From the NCBI GenBank assembly GCA_000697335.1, contig JNEM01004104.1:1-10171 (forward strand): DNA of 10,171 nt. Reading direction: 5' to 3'. Below, piece by piece: positions 1-7,605 of the stretch. Numbering within the stretch: the stretch's first letter is position 1; every line of letters begins with the position of its first letter. Below the pieces are notes generated by a model. The model worked only from the letters and a program-made list of their open reading frames with translations. It was not told the origin of the DNA and did no database searches. The position numbers and the translations under genes are program-made. The DNA comes from Conidiobolus incongruus B7586 (taxonomy: Eukaryota; Entomophthoromycota; Entomophthoromycetes; Entomophthorales; Conidiobolaceae).

Positions 1-814
1 GTTAAATATATTAAAAATAATAAATTTTTGCTAATTATTCTTAATTAGAAGATTTTTATAATTTTAAATATTTTAGAAATTTTTTTATTAATTAAATAAA
101 AATATTATATTCTATTATAATTTATTATAATCAACCTTTATTTATAAATATAATATTTATTGATTAAAATTCATAAAAAATTGTTTTGATTTAATTTTAA
201 TTAAGGATTATATAAAAACATTATAATTCATTGATTATAAAAATTAGCTATAATATCCTTGAAATTTGGATATATCTAAATAAGCCATTTTTGATTATAT
301 CTAGTTTAGTTTTTTAATTTTAATTTAAATTATATGGTATTTATTTTATTTTTTATTAATTAAATGTAAACTCTATATATAATATATTTCAATAACTAAT
401 ATTAAAATATTTTAATATTTATTAAATAAAAAAACTTCTATATATTTTGTTATTATTTTATTAATTATAAAAGTTTTATTTTTAATTAATTTTTTTAGTC
501 TAAATAAATTTTAAATAATTTCTTTTTAACTTTGAAATTATTTGCTTGGCAATAAATAGTAATTTTAAACAAATCATTATCTTTATAAGCTCTTTGTGAA
601 TTTAAAATAATTTTAGAAAATAAAGGATGATAATTTAATAATATTATAATAAAGGTTTTTATATGATTATTTTTGGTTTAATCATAATTGTTTTAAATAA
701 AAATTTTTAAAAGATAATTAACTATTGACAATAATATTATAATTTAATAATTTAATTATTCCATAATATATATCCTTTAATTTACTTTGTATATAATTTT
801 TTTTGAAACTAATA
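1..814. other. AT-rich intergenic DNA without a recognisable gene
   Basis: I see no coding region or RNA gene here. Base composition is about 10-20 % G+C in the lines counted, and stops are dense in all frames. Small inverted repeats occur, for example an 8-bp pair at 662-669 and 679-686 with a 9-base loop, and a 6-bp pair at 253-258 and 268-273. Such pairs are expected by chance at this composition, so I give them no function. Confidence 0.7.
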
Positions 815-818
815 ATAT

Positions 819-1151
819 TGCAGGTCTTTTAAAAAGTAAACTTGCAATAAGAATCACATAGATTCGATCAAACTGGGCAAGGACGACTAAAAAGATACAT
901 TAAAGGGTTTTATTAAAATATCAACGTGTAGGGCTTAGCCTTAATCAAGATGATCCCTGAGCAAATAGGTACCCAGTAACTATTTTATAGTATGGTTAGT
1001 CCTTTGCCAATGTGTTGAAACTCTAATTACTATTATAATCTAGAATTTTCCATTGTGCAAGGATTGTTCCTAGTATTTGTGAGTGAATTACATTCAGAAT
1101 CATGACAGACGGTTAAAGTTGAAAGGCAAGCGGACCTCCCAATCCGCGACA
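819..1151 (-). mobile_element. Candidate solo LTR, 333 bp
   Basis: This block is about 35-38 % G+C and stops abruptly at both ends against DNA of 10-20 %. On the plus strand it begins TGCAGG at 819 and ends GCGACA at 1151. It is flanked by ATAT at 815-818 and 1152-1155, or by the 5-bp AATAT at 814-818 and 1151-1155 if the last A is counted with the flank. Read on the minus strand it has the order expected of an LTR: a U3-like part from 1151, a TATA-like TATAAAATA at about 981-989, then an AATAAA signal at 909-914, then a U5-like tail to 819. No primer-binding site or polypurine tract is visible next to it, which favours a solo LTR left by recombination between two LTRs. The family (Ty3 or Ty1/copia) cannot be told from this. 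The block also has several internal base-paired arms, so a structured RNA gene is the main alternative. It looks old but its edges are still readable. Confidence 0.45.
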
Positions 1152-1172
1152 ATATGTTTGAAAAACAAAATT

Positions 1173-1192
1173 AAAAAATTTCCCAATTTTTT
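1173..1192. repeat. A/T hairpin beside the candidate LTR
   Basis: AAAAAATT at 1173-1180 and AATTTTTT at 1185-1192 form a perfect 8-bp inverted repeat around the loop TCCC. It lies 21 bp outside the candidate LTR. It may be a chance product of AT-rich DNA, and no role is supported. Confidence 0.4.
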
Positions 1193-1290
1193 GATTTTGA
1201 GGAAATAATATAATAATTTAGCATAATACTAATATTTATTATTTAATTAATATAAGAGTTTTTAGTTTTTAATATATTATAGAAGTTGAT

Positions 1291-1305
1291 TCAGCTTATA
1301 TAGGT
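1291..1305 (+). repeat. First copy of a 15-bp dispersed motif
   Basis: TCAGCTTATATAGGT occurs here. It recurs at 1913-1929 with one extra TA inside the TATA run. The GC-bearing ends (TCAGC and AGGT) make a chance repeat less likely than for pure A/T words. No similarity beyond the motif was noticed, so it may be the stub of an old repeat or coincidence. Confidence 0.3.
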
Positions 1306-2830
1306 GATCTCTTTGGTATTGAAAAATATTGACAAATTAAATTTTCCAAATATATAAATTAATTTAAATATTAATTTAAGTGCCAATCAATATATATTTA
1401 ATATTAATATATTCAAAATAAATTATTAAATTATTTTTACAAATCAATATCAAATAAATATTAACTTTATTATCCATTATATAATATTAATATTTTAACT
1501 TGACCTTCAAATTTTAATGTCATTATTTCTGATAATATATTCAAATATATATTAAATACTTTCAAAATTTATCACTAAATAGTATAAAAAAATAGACAAA
1601 TTTATTAATTGGATTAAAATTTAAAAAAAAATTAATGATTATTGATTAATCAAAAATATATAATAAATCTCTGAATTATGAATTTATAATAAATTTTTCA
1701 GGAAATTTAATTAATTTTATTAATAAAGATATATAACTTTATAGTAAGTTATGATTTATGAGTAAAATTAAAATATTTATTTAAATTTGATCAAATAAAC
1801 TATATTGTTAATAATTCTTAATTATAAATTTTCAAATATATCAAATTATCATTATTGTTTGAATATTAAGATTATATTTATCTTGTGATATAAATAGATC
1901 TATTTAAAAAACTCAGCTTATATATAGGTCAATTAATATCAATGGGTTAAATATAGGTTCAGGGATATAAAAAATTTCCATATATCATAATTATATATTA
2001 AAAGATATTTTTAGTTATTCAGTTTTCTCCTATATCTATTAATTAATAGAAAACTATTATAATGTTATTATAGTTTAATCTTTATATATTAAATATATCA
2101 TACCTTTTGAAAATAAAAAAATATCAATATAAAAGAGTAAAAATTAAGTTAATTGCTAAATTTTACTTGCTTGATATTTATAGTAATTAAAATAGAATAT
2201 TTAAGAATAATAAATTTAAATTGACTTGATTTATTGATATTCAAATCATTACTGGATTTTAATAATAAATACCAAATAACACAACTTGAAAAATAAATTC
2301 ATGCTAATATTTCACCTAATAGATATTATTTATAATATTGAATATTATTATTATTCAAATTATATACAACTCCTCTGTTATAGTTTTTCATAAATTTTTA
2401 ATATTATATATATATTTTAAGAAATTATTTTTCTTGAAAAATTGGCTGTATTTCATTTTCATAACTATTCTCCATTATAAACAAAATCTATTCTATACTA
2501 CTATTAATATTGTAGTAATTATTTATATACTGGGCTATATTATTTGAATCGAAAATAAGTAAAATCTATAACTTGAATTTCTAAATATCGAATTAGAATA
2601 TAAAAACTCATAATATTAAAAAATCTTGCTATACATTGATTGTATATATTTTAATTTTGATCTGTGTATTTATTGATAATATAAATCAATCGATCCTTAG
2701 TTTTATATTTTGAATAATTAACTTGGAAAAGAATTTTATTTTTGAAGATAAATATCGAATCAAGGTCTATTAAATCTTTATAGTATTTAAAATATGATCT
2801 AGTAATATGTGAATGTTTTTACAAAATATT
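1306..2830. other. AT-rich intergenic DNA without a recognisable gene
   Basis: No gene, tRNA or other RNA gene could be supported. A 69-codon open frame at 2338-2547 begins at TTG. It reads as a run of Ile, Leu, Phe, Tyr and Lys, the residues that A/T-only codons give, and I treat it as chance. The only other item is the second copy of the 15-bp motif at 1913-1929. Confidence 0.65.
1913..1929 (+). repeat. Second copy of the dispersed motif
   Basis: This copy has the same TCAGCTTA...TATAGGT ends as 1291-1305, in the same orientation and about 620 bp away, with the TA run one unit longer. Confidence 0.3.
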
Positions 2831-3120
2831 TCCACGAGATAGGAGTCCAGTCTCATAAATTATCCTCACACTAACTCAATGTAATGGCCATTCTTCCCTC
2901 ACATATAGATTCACTCACTCTTTGTTCATTGATTGGCTATTCACCCAAACCACCGCAATGCCTCATAAATCACTTTATATCACCTATACTCTAAATACCA
3001 GGATTTGGATTATTCATCCAAAGATAAAACCGATCAGGGTCTTCCTTTATACTTGACAAAATCAATAAAGCACCTTATCAGCCCATCTTATAGCCGAATT
3101 TCCTGGAACACCCCTTTTTC
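2831..3120. mobile_element. Decayed mobile-element fragment (LINE-like RNase H patch or LTR-like block)
   Basis: Counted over 2821-3120 this block is about 38 % G+C, against 10-20 % on both sides, so it is foreign to its surroundings or a remnant of something once coding. There are two readings. On the minus strand, 3071-3109 reads VPGNSAIRWADKV, resembling the end of the RNase H domain of LINE elements (family pattern VPGHSGI..NE.AD), two or three residues short in the NE region. The rest of that frame is not conserved. On the plus strand the block has TATA-like words at about 2974-2980 and 2985-2995 and AATAAA at 3063-3068, an LTR-like order, but no convincing TG...CA ends or target duplication were found. 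It is broken in either case. I cannot choose between the readings. Confidence 0.35.
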
Positions 3121-3801
3121 TTAATTCTGATCATAACAGTGTTTTCTCAAGTAGTGTTAATGATTATTAAATTTAAATTTTGAGCTTGATTTTTGATTAT
3201 TTTCACCCGCATTTTCGGAAGATAATATTTATGAACTTTTTTTTTAAATGTGAGTATTTAACCTTGAATAATATTTCATCAATTTCAAATGAAATGATCT
3301 ATGGAAAATTATATAATATATTAAATTCAAAAAATGAGGTTCATACAAACAATACATCAGCTGATAAATATCATTTATAAATCAGAAATATAATCCTTAA
3401 TGGCTAAATAGTTTAGACTAAAAAAACTTGAAAATGTAATTTAACATTAGCAATCTGGAATAAATTTTCAAAATTTTATTGAAAATTTGATAAACTAAGA
3501 AAAAACAATTGAAAAATTTTTTTAATAATATTGGTAAAATATTGAATAAAGGTTAAAATAAGATATTGTTTCGTAAGGAAGGCAGTTTTAGAAAGCAATG
3601 GTTTTAATATTTATTGTAATCAAATACCTTGCAAATTCTAAGTATTATCTTTGATAAGATTTTAAAACCTAGTTCTCAATTTAAAATTACTGATTAATTT
3701 TAATATTTGAAGAATTTAATAATATAATGCAATATAGAAATAAAACATATAATAAAAATAAGATAAAAATATAAAAGTGAGAATTAATAATAGTGTAAAA
3801 T
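3121..3801. other. AT-rich spacer downstream of the OPT gene
   Basis: No supported gene. A 66-codon open frame on the plus strand at 3180-3380 opens with TTG; its first ATG is at codon 18. I recognise no family in it and its residue make-up follows the AT-rich background. It lies beyond the 3' end of the minus-strand transporter gene, so it is most simply spacer. Confidence 0.6.
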
Positions 3802-3823
3802 TTTATTTAATGAAAAATTTATT
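3802..3823 (-). terminator. Poly(A) signals of the OPT gene
   Basis: Two AATAAA hexamers on the minus strand, at 3818-3823 and 3802-3807, lie about 55-77 bases beyond the stop codon of the transporter gene, a normal distance for a eukaryotic 3' UTR. The surrounding sequence is U/A rich in the transcript. In DNA this AT-rich such hexamers also arise by chance, so the exact cleavage site is not determined. Confidence 0.5.
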
Positions 3824-3878
3824 ATATATAATATTGAAAAATATTGTTATACTAAAAATTTTTGAAAATTGAATATAT

Positions 3879-5963
3879 TTAGCATCCCTTTTTGGGACAA
3901 GCAAAACTGGTAGAATAATCTGATTGAACCATACCGCAAATTTCAAAGACGGCTTGAACGACACCACCAATACCTTCACCAGCAATCATACCGGAGGCAA
4001 GAGGGATGTTGTAGTACTTATGAGATTCGGGGTTGCGCTTGGCCCAGATTTGTTCAATAATAAGACCATAGAGGGAAGCCAACAACAAATAAGGAGAAGG
4101 ATTGACCAAGGCAATACCAAAAGCATTCCAGTTGGGGACCCAGTGGGCATATTTCTTCAAAAGCGTGCGCTTAAGAACAGTGGAAACAATAGTAATGATA
4201 CCAAATACCAAACAGGCAATTCTAGAAGAAGGAGGGACAGAGGCGGAGATATCTTTAGTCAAAGCTTCAGCAACACCCTGCCAGGCAGCAACTGATGGAG
4301 CTTGGAAAGGACAGTTTTCATCTTCATCAGACATTATGAGGAAACAAGGGTAAGCCTTACCGAAGACCCAAAAGATAACAACAGCAACAACGACACCAAA
4401 GATGGAACCAACGATTTGGGCGTAGAACTGGGATCTTGGAGAAGCTCTCAATAAGTGACCAGTCTTTAAATCACCAACCATATCGACAGTTTGAGCGGCA
4501 CAAGAAGCAGCAACGTTGCCAGCAATAAGGTTGACCTGTAAGTCCATGTTAACACTTCCATGTTTAAATGGAGCAAAGATGAATTGAGAAGTCTTGCCAA
4601 TGACACCAGTAGGGTTGATATCGGTTTCACCGGAAGATTGTGTAGCAACGAAAGATAAAATAAAACCAAGGATGACAGCAAATAATCCCAAGTACCATTC
4701 AATAGAAAAGTAGACTTTCAAAATGATAATCGTACAGATGGTACTAACAGCAATACCACTACCCCATTGCCAGCCGGGAATTTGTTCGGTTTGAGGGACG
4801 GGATCATAATCACTGCCATCACTATTACCAATTTGCTTAGGAGTACCACCAACTAACTTAGCGACAATATTATAAAGAGACAAGAAAGCTCCCTTGAATC
4901 CGTTGTAAACAGTCTTGTATTGACAGGCCAGTTCAGTAAAACTAGCACAGATCATGATAACAACACCAGGCCACAATAACCACAGTTGAGGGGTAATAGT
5001 TCCATCAGTACCGACTGCGAATTGCCAAGGAGATTTGTGATTAACGATGCCTTCGGTGTAATAGAAGAGACAGGGAGCAACGATACCCCAAGCGAAGATA
5101 TTACCAGCCGTAAGAGATAAGACGGCGTTAGTTCCCATCATCATACCAGCACCGATGAAAGCAGTGGTAAGCTGAATGTGCCATCTCCACATAGAAGAGA
5201 TATCCATTAAAGCTTTGGAGCCAGCAGCTTGGCCAATCCAGTATAAGGGATGCAAATCAAGGATGAAAGGTACGAAATAGGATAAAATCTTGTAGAAGGT
5301 AGATCCGAGGAAAGACCACAAGATGACCTTTCCTTGAGCTTTTCCCTTATTGGATTCTTCAGAATTACCACCAGGAGCTCCATGTAAAGTTCTGACGGTG
5401 ACAGCAGCAGCGACAGGGGAAGGGAATACGAGCTTTTGTTGGATGACGAAGTATTTCCTGAGAGGAATGGCAAAGAATAAGCCATAGAAAGCAGCAGCAG
5501 TAGTCCATAAGAACATCATATCCCAAATACCATCAATATCTTTTAAGATTCCCAAACGGAAAAGAGCGGGAATGGCAGTAAGATAACCAGCTGAAAGACC
5601 ACCAGCAGCTGTAGCAGCAGTTTGGACAGTACAATTTTCTTTGATACCGAACGCACCACCACCCCAAGAAGGAGGAAGTTTTTCCATTGGCTTCAAAATA
5701 GTGAAACCGAGAATGGCACCGAAGATGGAAGCACCAAAGGTCCAACCAGATTTCAAACCTATATACATGTTACTAGCAGCAACAATACATCCAAGTAGAG
5801 AACCAATGATAGTAGCTCTCCATGTGAATTGATATGGAATACCATCATCGGGTTCTCTGTCATCAAGAGGATCAATTTCGGCAGCCCTAACGGCGTATTT
5901 TGAATCTTGTTCTTTGTTATTATATTCGAATTTTTCGTTAACGGGTAAGTCAGCTTGACTCAT
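3879..5963 (-). CDS. OPT-family (oligopeptide / yellow-stripe-like) membrane transporter
   Basis: This encodes a 694-residue multi-pass transporter of the OPT superfamily. Members move small peptides or metal chelates across the plasma or internal membranes by proton coupling; the substrate here cannot be read from sequence. A soluble, acidic N-terminus (1-46) is followed by FTWRATIIGSLLG (46-58) and NMYIGLKSGW (65-74), hallmarks of the family. SWGGGAFGIKEN (99-110) and FPSPVAAAV (180-188) follow. TDINPTGVIGK (447-457), QTVDMVGDLKTGHLLRASPR (491-510) and SGMIAGEGIGG (657-667) are typical of the YSL-like OPT branch. About 15-16 hydrophobic segments are spread over 47-680, with hydrophilic loops near 195-212, 372-398 and 540-580. 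This length and topology are normal for the family.

The start is the ATG at 5961-5963, with A at -3. The open frame extends eight codons upstream, but only to a GTG, so those residues (NLLLKFK) are unlikely to be translated. It is a single exon ending in TAA. Codon bias suggests good expression. The tail ends in CPKKGC, an unusual Cys pair. The family call is firm and the substrate is open. Confidence 0.96.
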   Translation of the reverse strand: MSQADLPVNEKFEYNNKEQDSKYAVRAAEIDPLDDREPDDGIPYQFTWRATIIGSLLGCIVAASNMYIGLKSGWTFGASIFGAILGFTILKPMEKLPPSWGGGAFGIKENCTVQTAATAAGGLSAGYLTAIPALFRLGILKDIDGIWDMMFLWTTAAAFYGLFFAIPLRKYFVIQQKLVFPSPVAAAVTVRTLHGAPGGNSEESNKGKAQGKVILWSFLGSTFYKILSYFVPFILDLHPLYWIGQAAGSKALMDISSMWRWHIQLTTAFIGAGMMMGTNAVLSLTAGNIFAWGIVAPCLFYYTEGIVNHKSPWQFAVGTDGTITPQLWLLWPGVVIMICASFTELACQYKTVYNGFKGAFLSLYNIVAKLVGGTPKQIGNSDGSDYDPVPQTEQIPGWQWGSGIAVSTICTIIILKVYFSIEWYLGLFAVILGFILSFVATQSSGETDINPTGVIGKTSQFIFAPFKHGSVNMDLQVNLIAGNVAASCAAQTVDMVGDLKTGHLLRASPRSQFYAQIVGSIFGVVVAVVIFWVFGKAYPCFLIMSDEDENCPFQAPSVAAWQGVAEALTKDISASVPPSSRIACLVFGIITIVSTVLKRTLLKKYAHWVPNWNAFGIALVNPSPYLLLASLYGLIIEQIWAKRNPESHKYYNIPLASGMIAGEGIGGVVQAVFEICGMVQSDYSTSFACPKKGC

Positions 5964-6235
5964 TTTGAATTTCAATAAAAGGTTCACTTAAAATACAAAT
6001 CAATTGTAAAGAGAGATTAATCAGAAATTAGTTAAAAGAGAAGTATTGTTCAAACAATGAAATATAGTAAGATACAAACAGAAATAAATAGTATCTTGAT
6101 TGCAAGAAGTGGTTAGCAATCAGAGAAGTAGTGGGGAATGTTAGTAAAAATAAGGTAAATTTCAAATTGAATTAATATGTTGTGATAACTAAAAGTAAAG
6201 CAACTATTGAGTTTAAATACTAAATTTCTACTAAG
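5964..6235 (-). promoter_or_regulatory. Promoter and 5' leader of the OPT gene
   Basis: On the minus strand the leader upstream of the ATG is pyrimidine-rich (CTTCTCTTTTAAC and CTCTCTTTAC between about 6005 and 6042), as is common near transcription starts of active fungal genes. A TATA-like word lies near 6061-6067, about 100 bases before the ATG. Around it are an inverted repeat AAGATAC/GTATCTT (about 6069-6075 and 6091-6097), a small stem TCTTG/CAAGA (about 6094-6107) and the palindrome at 6045-6058. Several GATA words occur, but they are expected by chance here. The transcription start is not determined. Confidence 0.5.
6045..6058. promoter_or_regulatory. Palindromic candidate operator upstream of OPT
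   Basis: ATTGTT and AACAAT form a perfect 6-bp inverted repeat around CA, 82-95 bases upstream of the transporter ATG. ATTGTT is the core bound by HMG-box proteins; yeast Rox1, a hypoxic repressor, recognises ATTGTTC, which is present on the plus strand. Binding here is inference only. A chance palindrome or a feature of the leader is possible. Confidence 0.3.
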
Positions 6236-6460
6236 TTTCAAATCAATATCTATTCCCTCTATTGTAAGAGAAAAATTCACATCGTTTGGATATGAAGGCA
6301 TATTTACTATTATTGATACCTCAATTATCTGACATGAGTCAACTGGTGGATATCGTTCTCACTAAAAATAAACATCATATGACAATTTGGACTTTACCCT
6401 CCTGGGAAAAAATTTCAGTCAAATTGGTTAATGTGACATACAATCTGGTAAATCCATTGC
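6236..6460 (+). mobile_element. Decayed Ty3-like integrase patch
   Basis: The block is about 30 % G+C, above its AT-rich right flank. On the plus strand 6288-6317 reads GYEGIFTIID, matching the segment around the first catalytic Asp of Ty3-type integrases (family pattern GYD.IF.IIDR.SK). The sequence just upstream is open for several codons and also protein-like. Beyond this motif the resemblance fades. No LTRs or other domains of the element are seen nearby. I read it as a short, old, broken fragment with several breaks. The motif is short, so chance similarity remains possible. It sits immediately upstream of the OPT promoter, in the opposite orientation. Confidence 0.25.
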
Positions 6461-6676
6461 TAATCAAATTATTATAAAAAAACTCTTTTTTAACCCATTA
6501 AATTTAAAAGGTAACCGATGTATGGATATATTTATATCACATGATCCCTAAAATCATATGAAAAAAGACTATTATATACTTAAAACATTAAATATGTAAT
6601 TCCTAAAATTTGAAACCATTGGCTAAAAAGTTTAATCTTTTCTTCAAATCAAACTAAAATTTTATCAGATAATAAT

Positions 6677-6691
6677 ATTATTATTATTATT
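6677..6691 (+). repeat. (ATT)5 microsatellite
   Basis: Five perfect ATT units directly follow AATAAT (6671-6676), so the junction is palindromic. This is a simple repeat with no further role seen. Confidence 0.8.
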
Positions 6692-6830
6692 AAAAAATTA
6701 ATATAAATAATTGAAAGTGTAATGTATAAGAAAAAATGATTTTAAATTATTCAAACCCTTTAAAAATATTATTTTTTATTAATTATTAAAATTTAAGTTG
6801 AAATAAAATTATTGAGATATTAAAAGTCAA

Positions 6831-6835
<5 letters not shown>

Positions 6836-6861
<26 letters not shown>
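6836..6861. repeat. (AT)13 microsatellite
   Basis: This is an uninterrupted AT run of 26 bases, the longest simple repeat in the window. It can extrude as a cruciform and is likely to vary in length between strains. Confidence 0.9.
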
Positions 6862-6959
6862 TAATCATTGATTTTTATAATATTAGTTAATCAACTCAAT
6901 AAATGTTAATATTTTCAATTATATTAACAATTTAAAAAAATTTATTTCAATTTTTAATA

Positions 6960-7007
6960 TAATTTGGCGAAATTAAATAGACTAAATATTAAATTATCGC
7001 CAAATTA
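6960..7007. mobile_element. 48-bp palindrome flanked by TA: possible tiny MITE-like element
   Basis: TAATTTGGCGA at 6960-6970 and TCGCCAAATTA at 6997-7007 are perfect 11-bp inverted repeats. Pairing continues inward: AATTAAATA (6971-6979) pairs with TATTAAATT (6987-6995) except for one A/A mismatch, after a single unpaired A. This leaves a 7-base loop, GACTAAA. The core is bounded by TA on each side, the target of Tc1/mariner transposases. The G/C-bearing arm TTTGGCGA makes chance pairing unlikely. A related sequence lies at 8640-8680. It could be the collapsed ends of a transposon, a very short MITE, or a protein-binding palindrome; TTTGGCGAAA also matches the E2F-type core. Confidence 0.45.
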
Positions 7008-7080
7008 GTATGTATTAAATCACTATTATTATTACTCTTAAAAATTCAATTTAATCGACTGATTTTGAAAATTAAATATA

Positions 7081-7330
7081 TTAAGTAAATTCCCTAACAA
7101 AAATTAATAAATCTCCAACTTGAAATATGATCTTATCAATAGAAATAGATAACAATATAATCTTAATGGGGTATTTTATCCCTGTTAAATGGATATTCCT
7201 CAGGGTCTTATTACCAAATTTGACAATGACCTCACAGTACATCTGAATAATTTTTGGACAATTTACCAACCTCTTTTAAGCTTGTGACATGACCAAAATG
7301 AATCAAATGATCTAGTTAACCATAATTTAG
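7081..7330 (-). mobile_element. Decayed Ty1/copia-like protease-region patch
   Basis: The patch is about 30-35 % G+C in an AT-rich setting and encodes a protein-like minus-strand stretch. Between about 7141 and 7206 it carries TLRNIHLTGIKY followed by ILLSIS. This resembles the segment after the catalytic site of copia-type aspartic proteases (family pattern TL.NVLYVPGIK.NLLSIS). No reverse transcriptase, integrase or LTR belonging to it was found. It is a broken, old fragment with several breaks, and its left and right limits are approximate. The match is short, so the assignment is tentative. Confidence 0.33.
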
Positions 7331-7589
7331 CCAATCAAATAGCGACCAGTGAGATCAGCATCTGTTCAAATAAAATGATGCTAAATATTAATTGTTATTA
7401 AAATAATCCTTCAATCTTTAATTATTTTTTTAATATTTCATATCTTCAATTATATTAGTGATTCTATTAAAGCTATTATAGCATTGAATAAATTTACGTA
7501 GTTCAAGTTATATTTATCCTAAGCTCTTCACATTCTCACCTCTATTTAAAGTCCAGAACTTAATCAAAAAAATTTTTGCGGGATAGAAA

Positions 7590-7605
7590 ATATATATATA
7601 TATAT
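7590..7605. repeat. Short AT dinucleotide run
   Basis: Sixteen bases of uninterrupted AT repeat follow the small G/C-bearing word GCGGGATAG. It is a simple repeat only. Confidence 0.7.

Noticed and set aside
861-890. tRNA, SINE or group I intron within the 819-1151 block
   Set aside because: The minus strand has a good B-box-like GATCGAATC, but the A-box is poor and no cloverleaf forms. GACGACTAAA resembles a group I R element, but P, Q and S elements are not in order.
2338-2547. 69-codon plus-strand open frame
   Set aside because: It starts at TTG and is nearly all Ile, Leu, Phe, Tyr, Lys and Asn, as A/T-only codons give. No family is recognised.
3180-3380. 66-codon plus-strand open frame
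   Set aside because: It opens with TTG, its first ATG is at codon 18, and no motif or neighbour supports it.
3924-4353. Overlapping plus-strand open frames of 123 and 83 codons
   Set aside because: They lie antisense inside the OPT gene, whose frame has clear family motifs throughout. The other frames inside the gene (for example 4466-4702, 5207-5485, 5533-5745 and 5641-5832) are likewise shadows.
5985-5987. Upstream start of the OPT frame
   Set aside because: The codon is GTG, not ATG. The in-frame ATG eight codons later has a good context and gives the usual OPT N-terminus.
6113-6301. 62-codon ATG-started frame on the minus strand upstream of OPT
   Set aside because: Its first 30 residues look protein-like (FSLTIEGIDIDLKL faintly recalls metalloprotease propeptides), but there is no signal peptide or continuing exon. 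It also overlaps the Ty3-like patch on the other strand and the OPT promoter.
6292-6477. 61-codon ATG-started plus-strand frame
   Set aside because: It runs through the Ty3-like patch in a different frame from the integrase motif and shows no recognisable domain.
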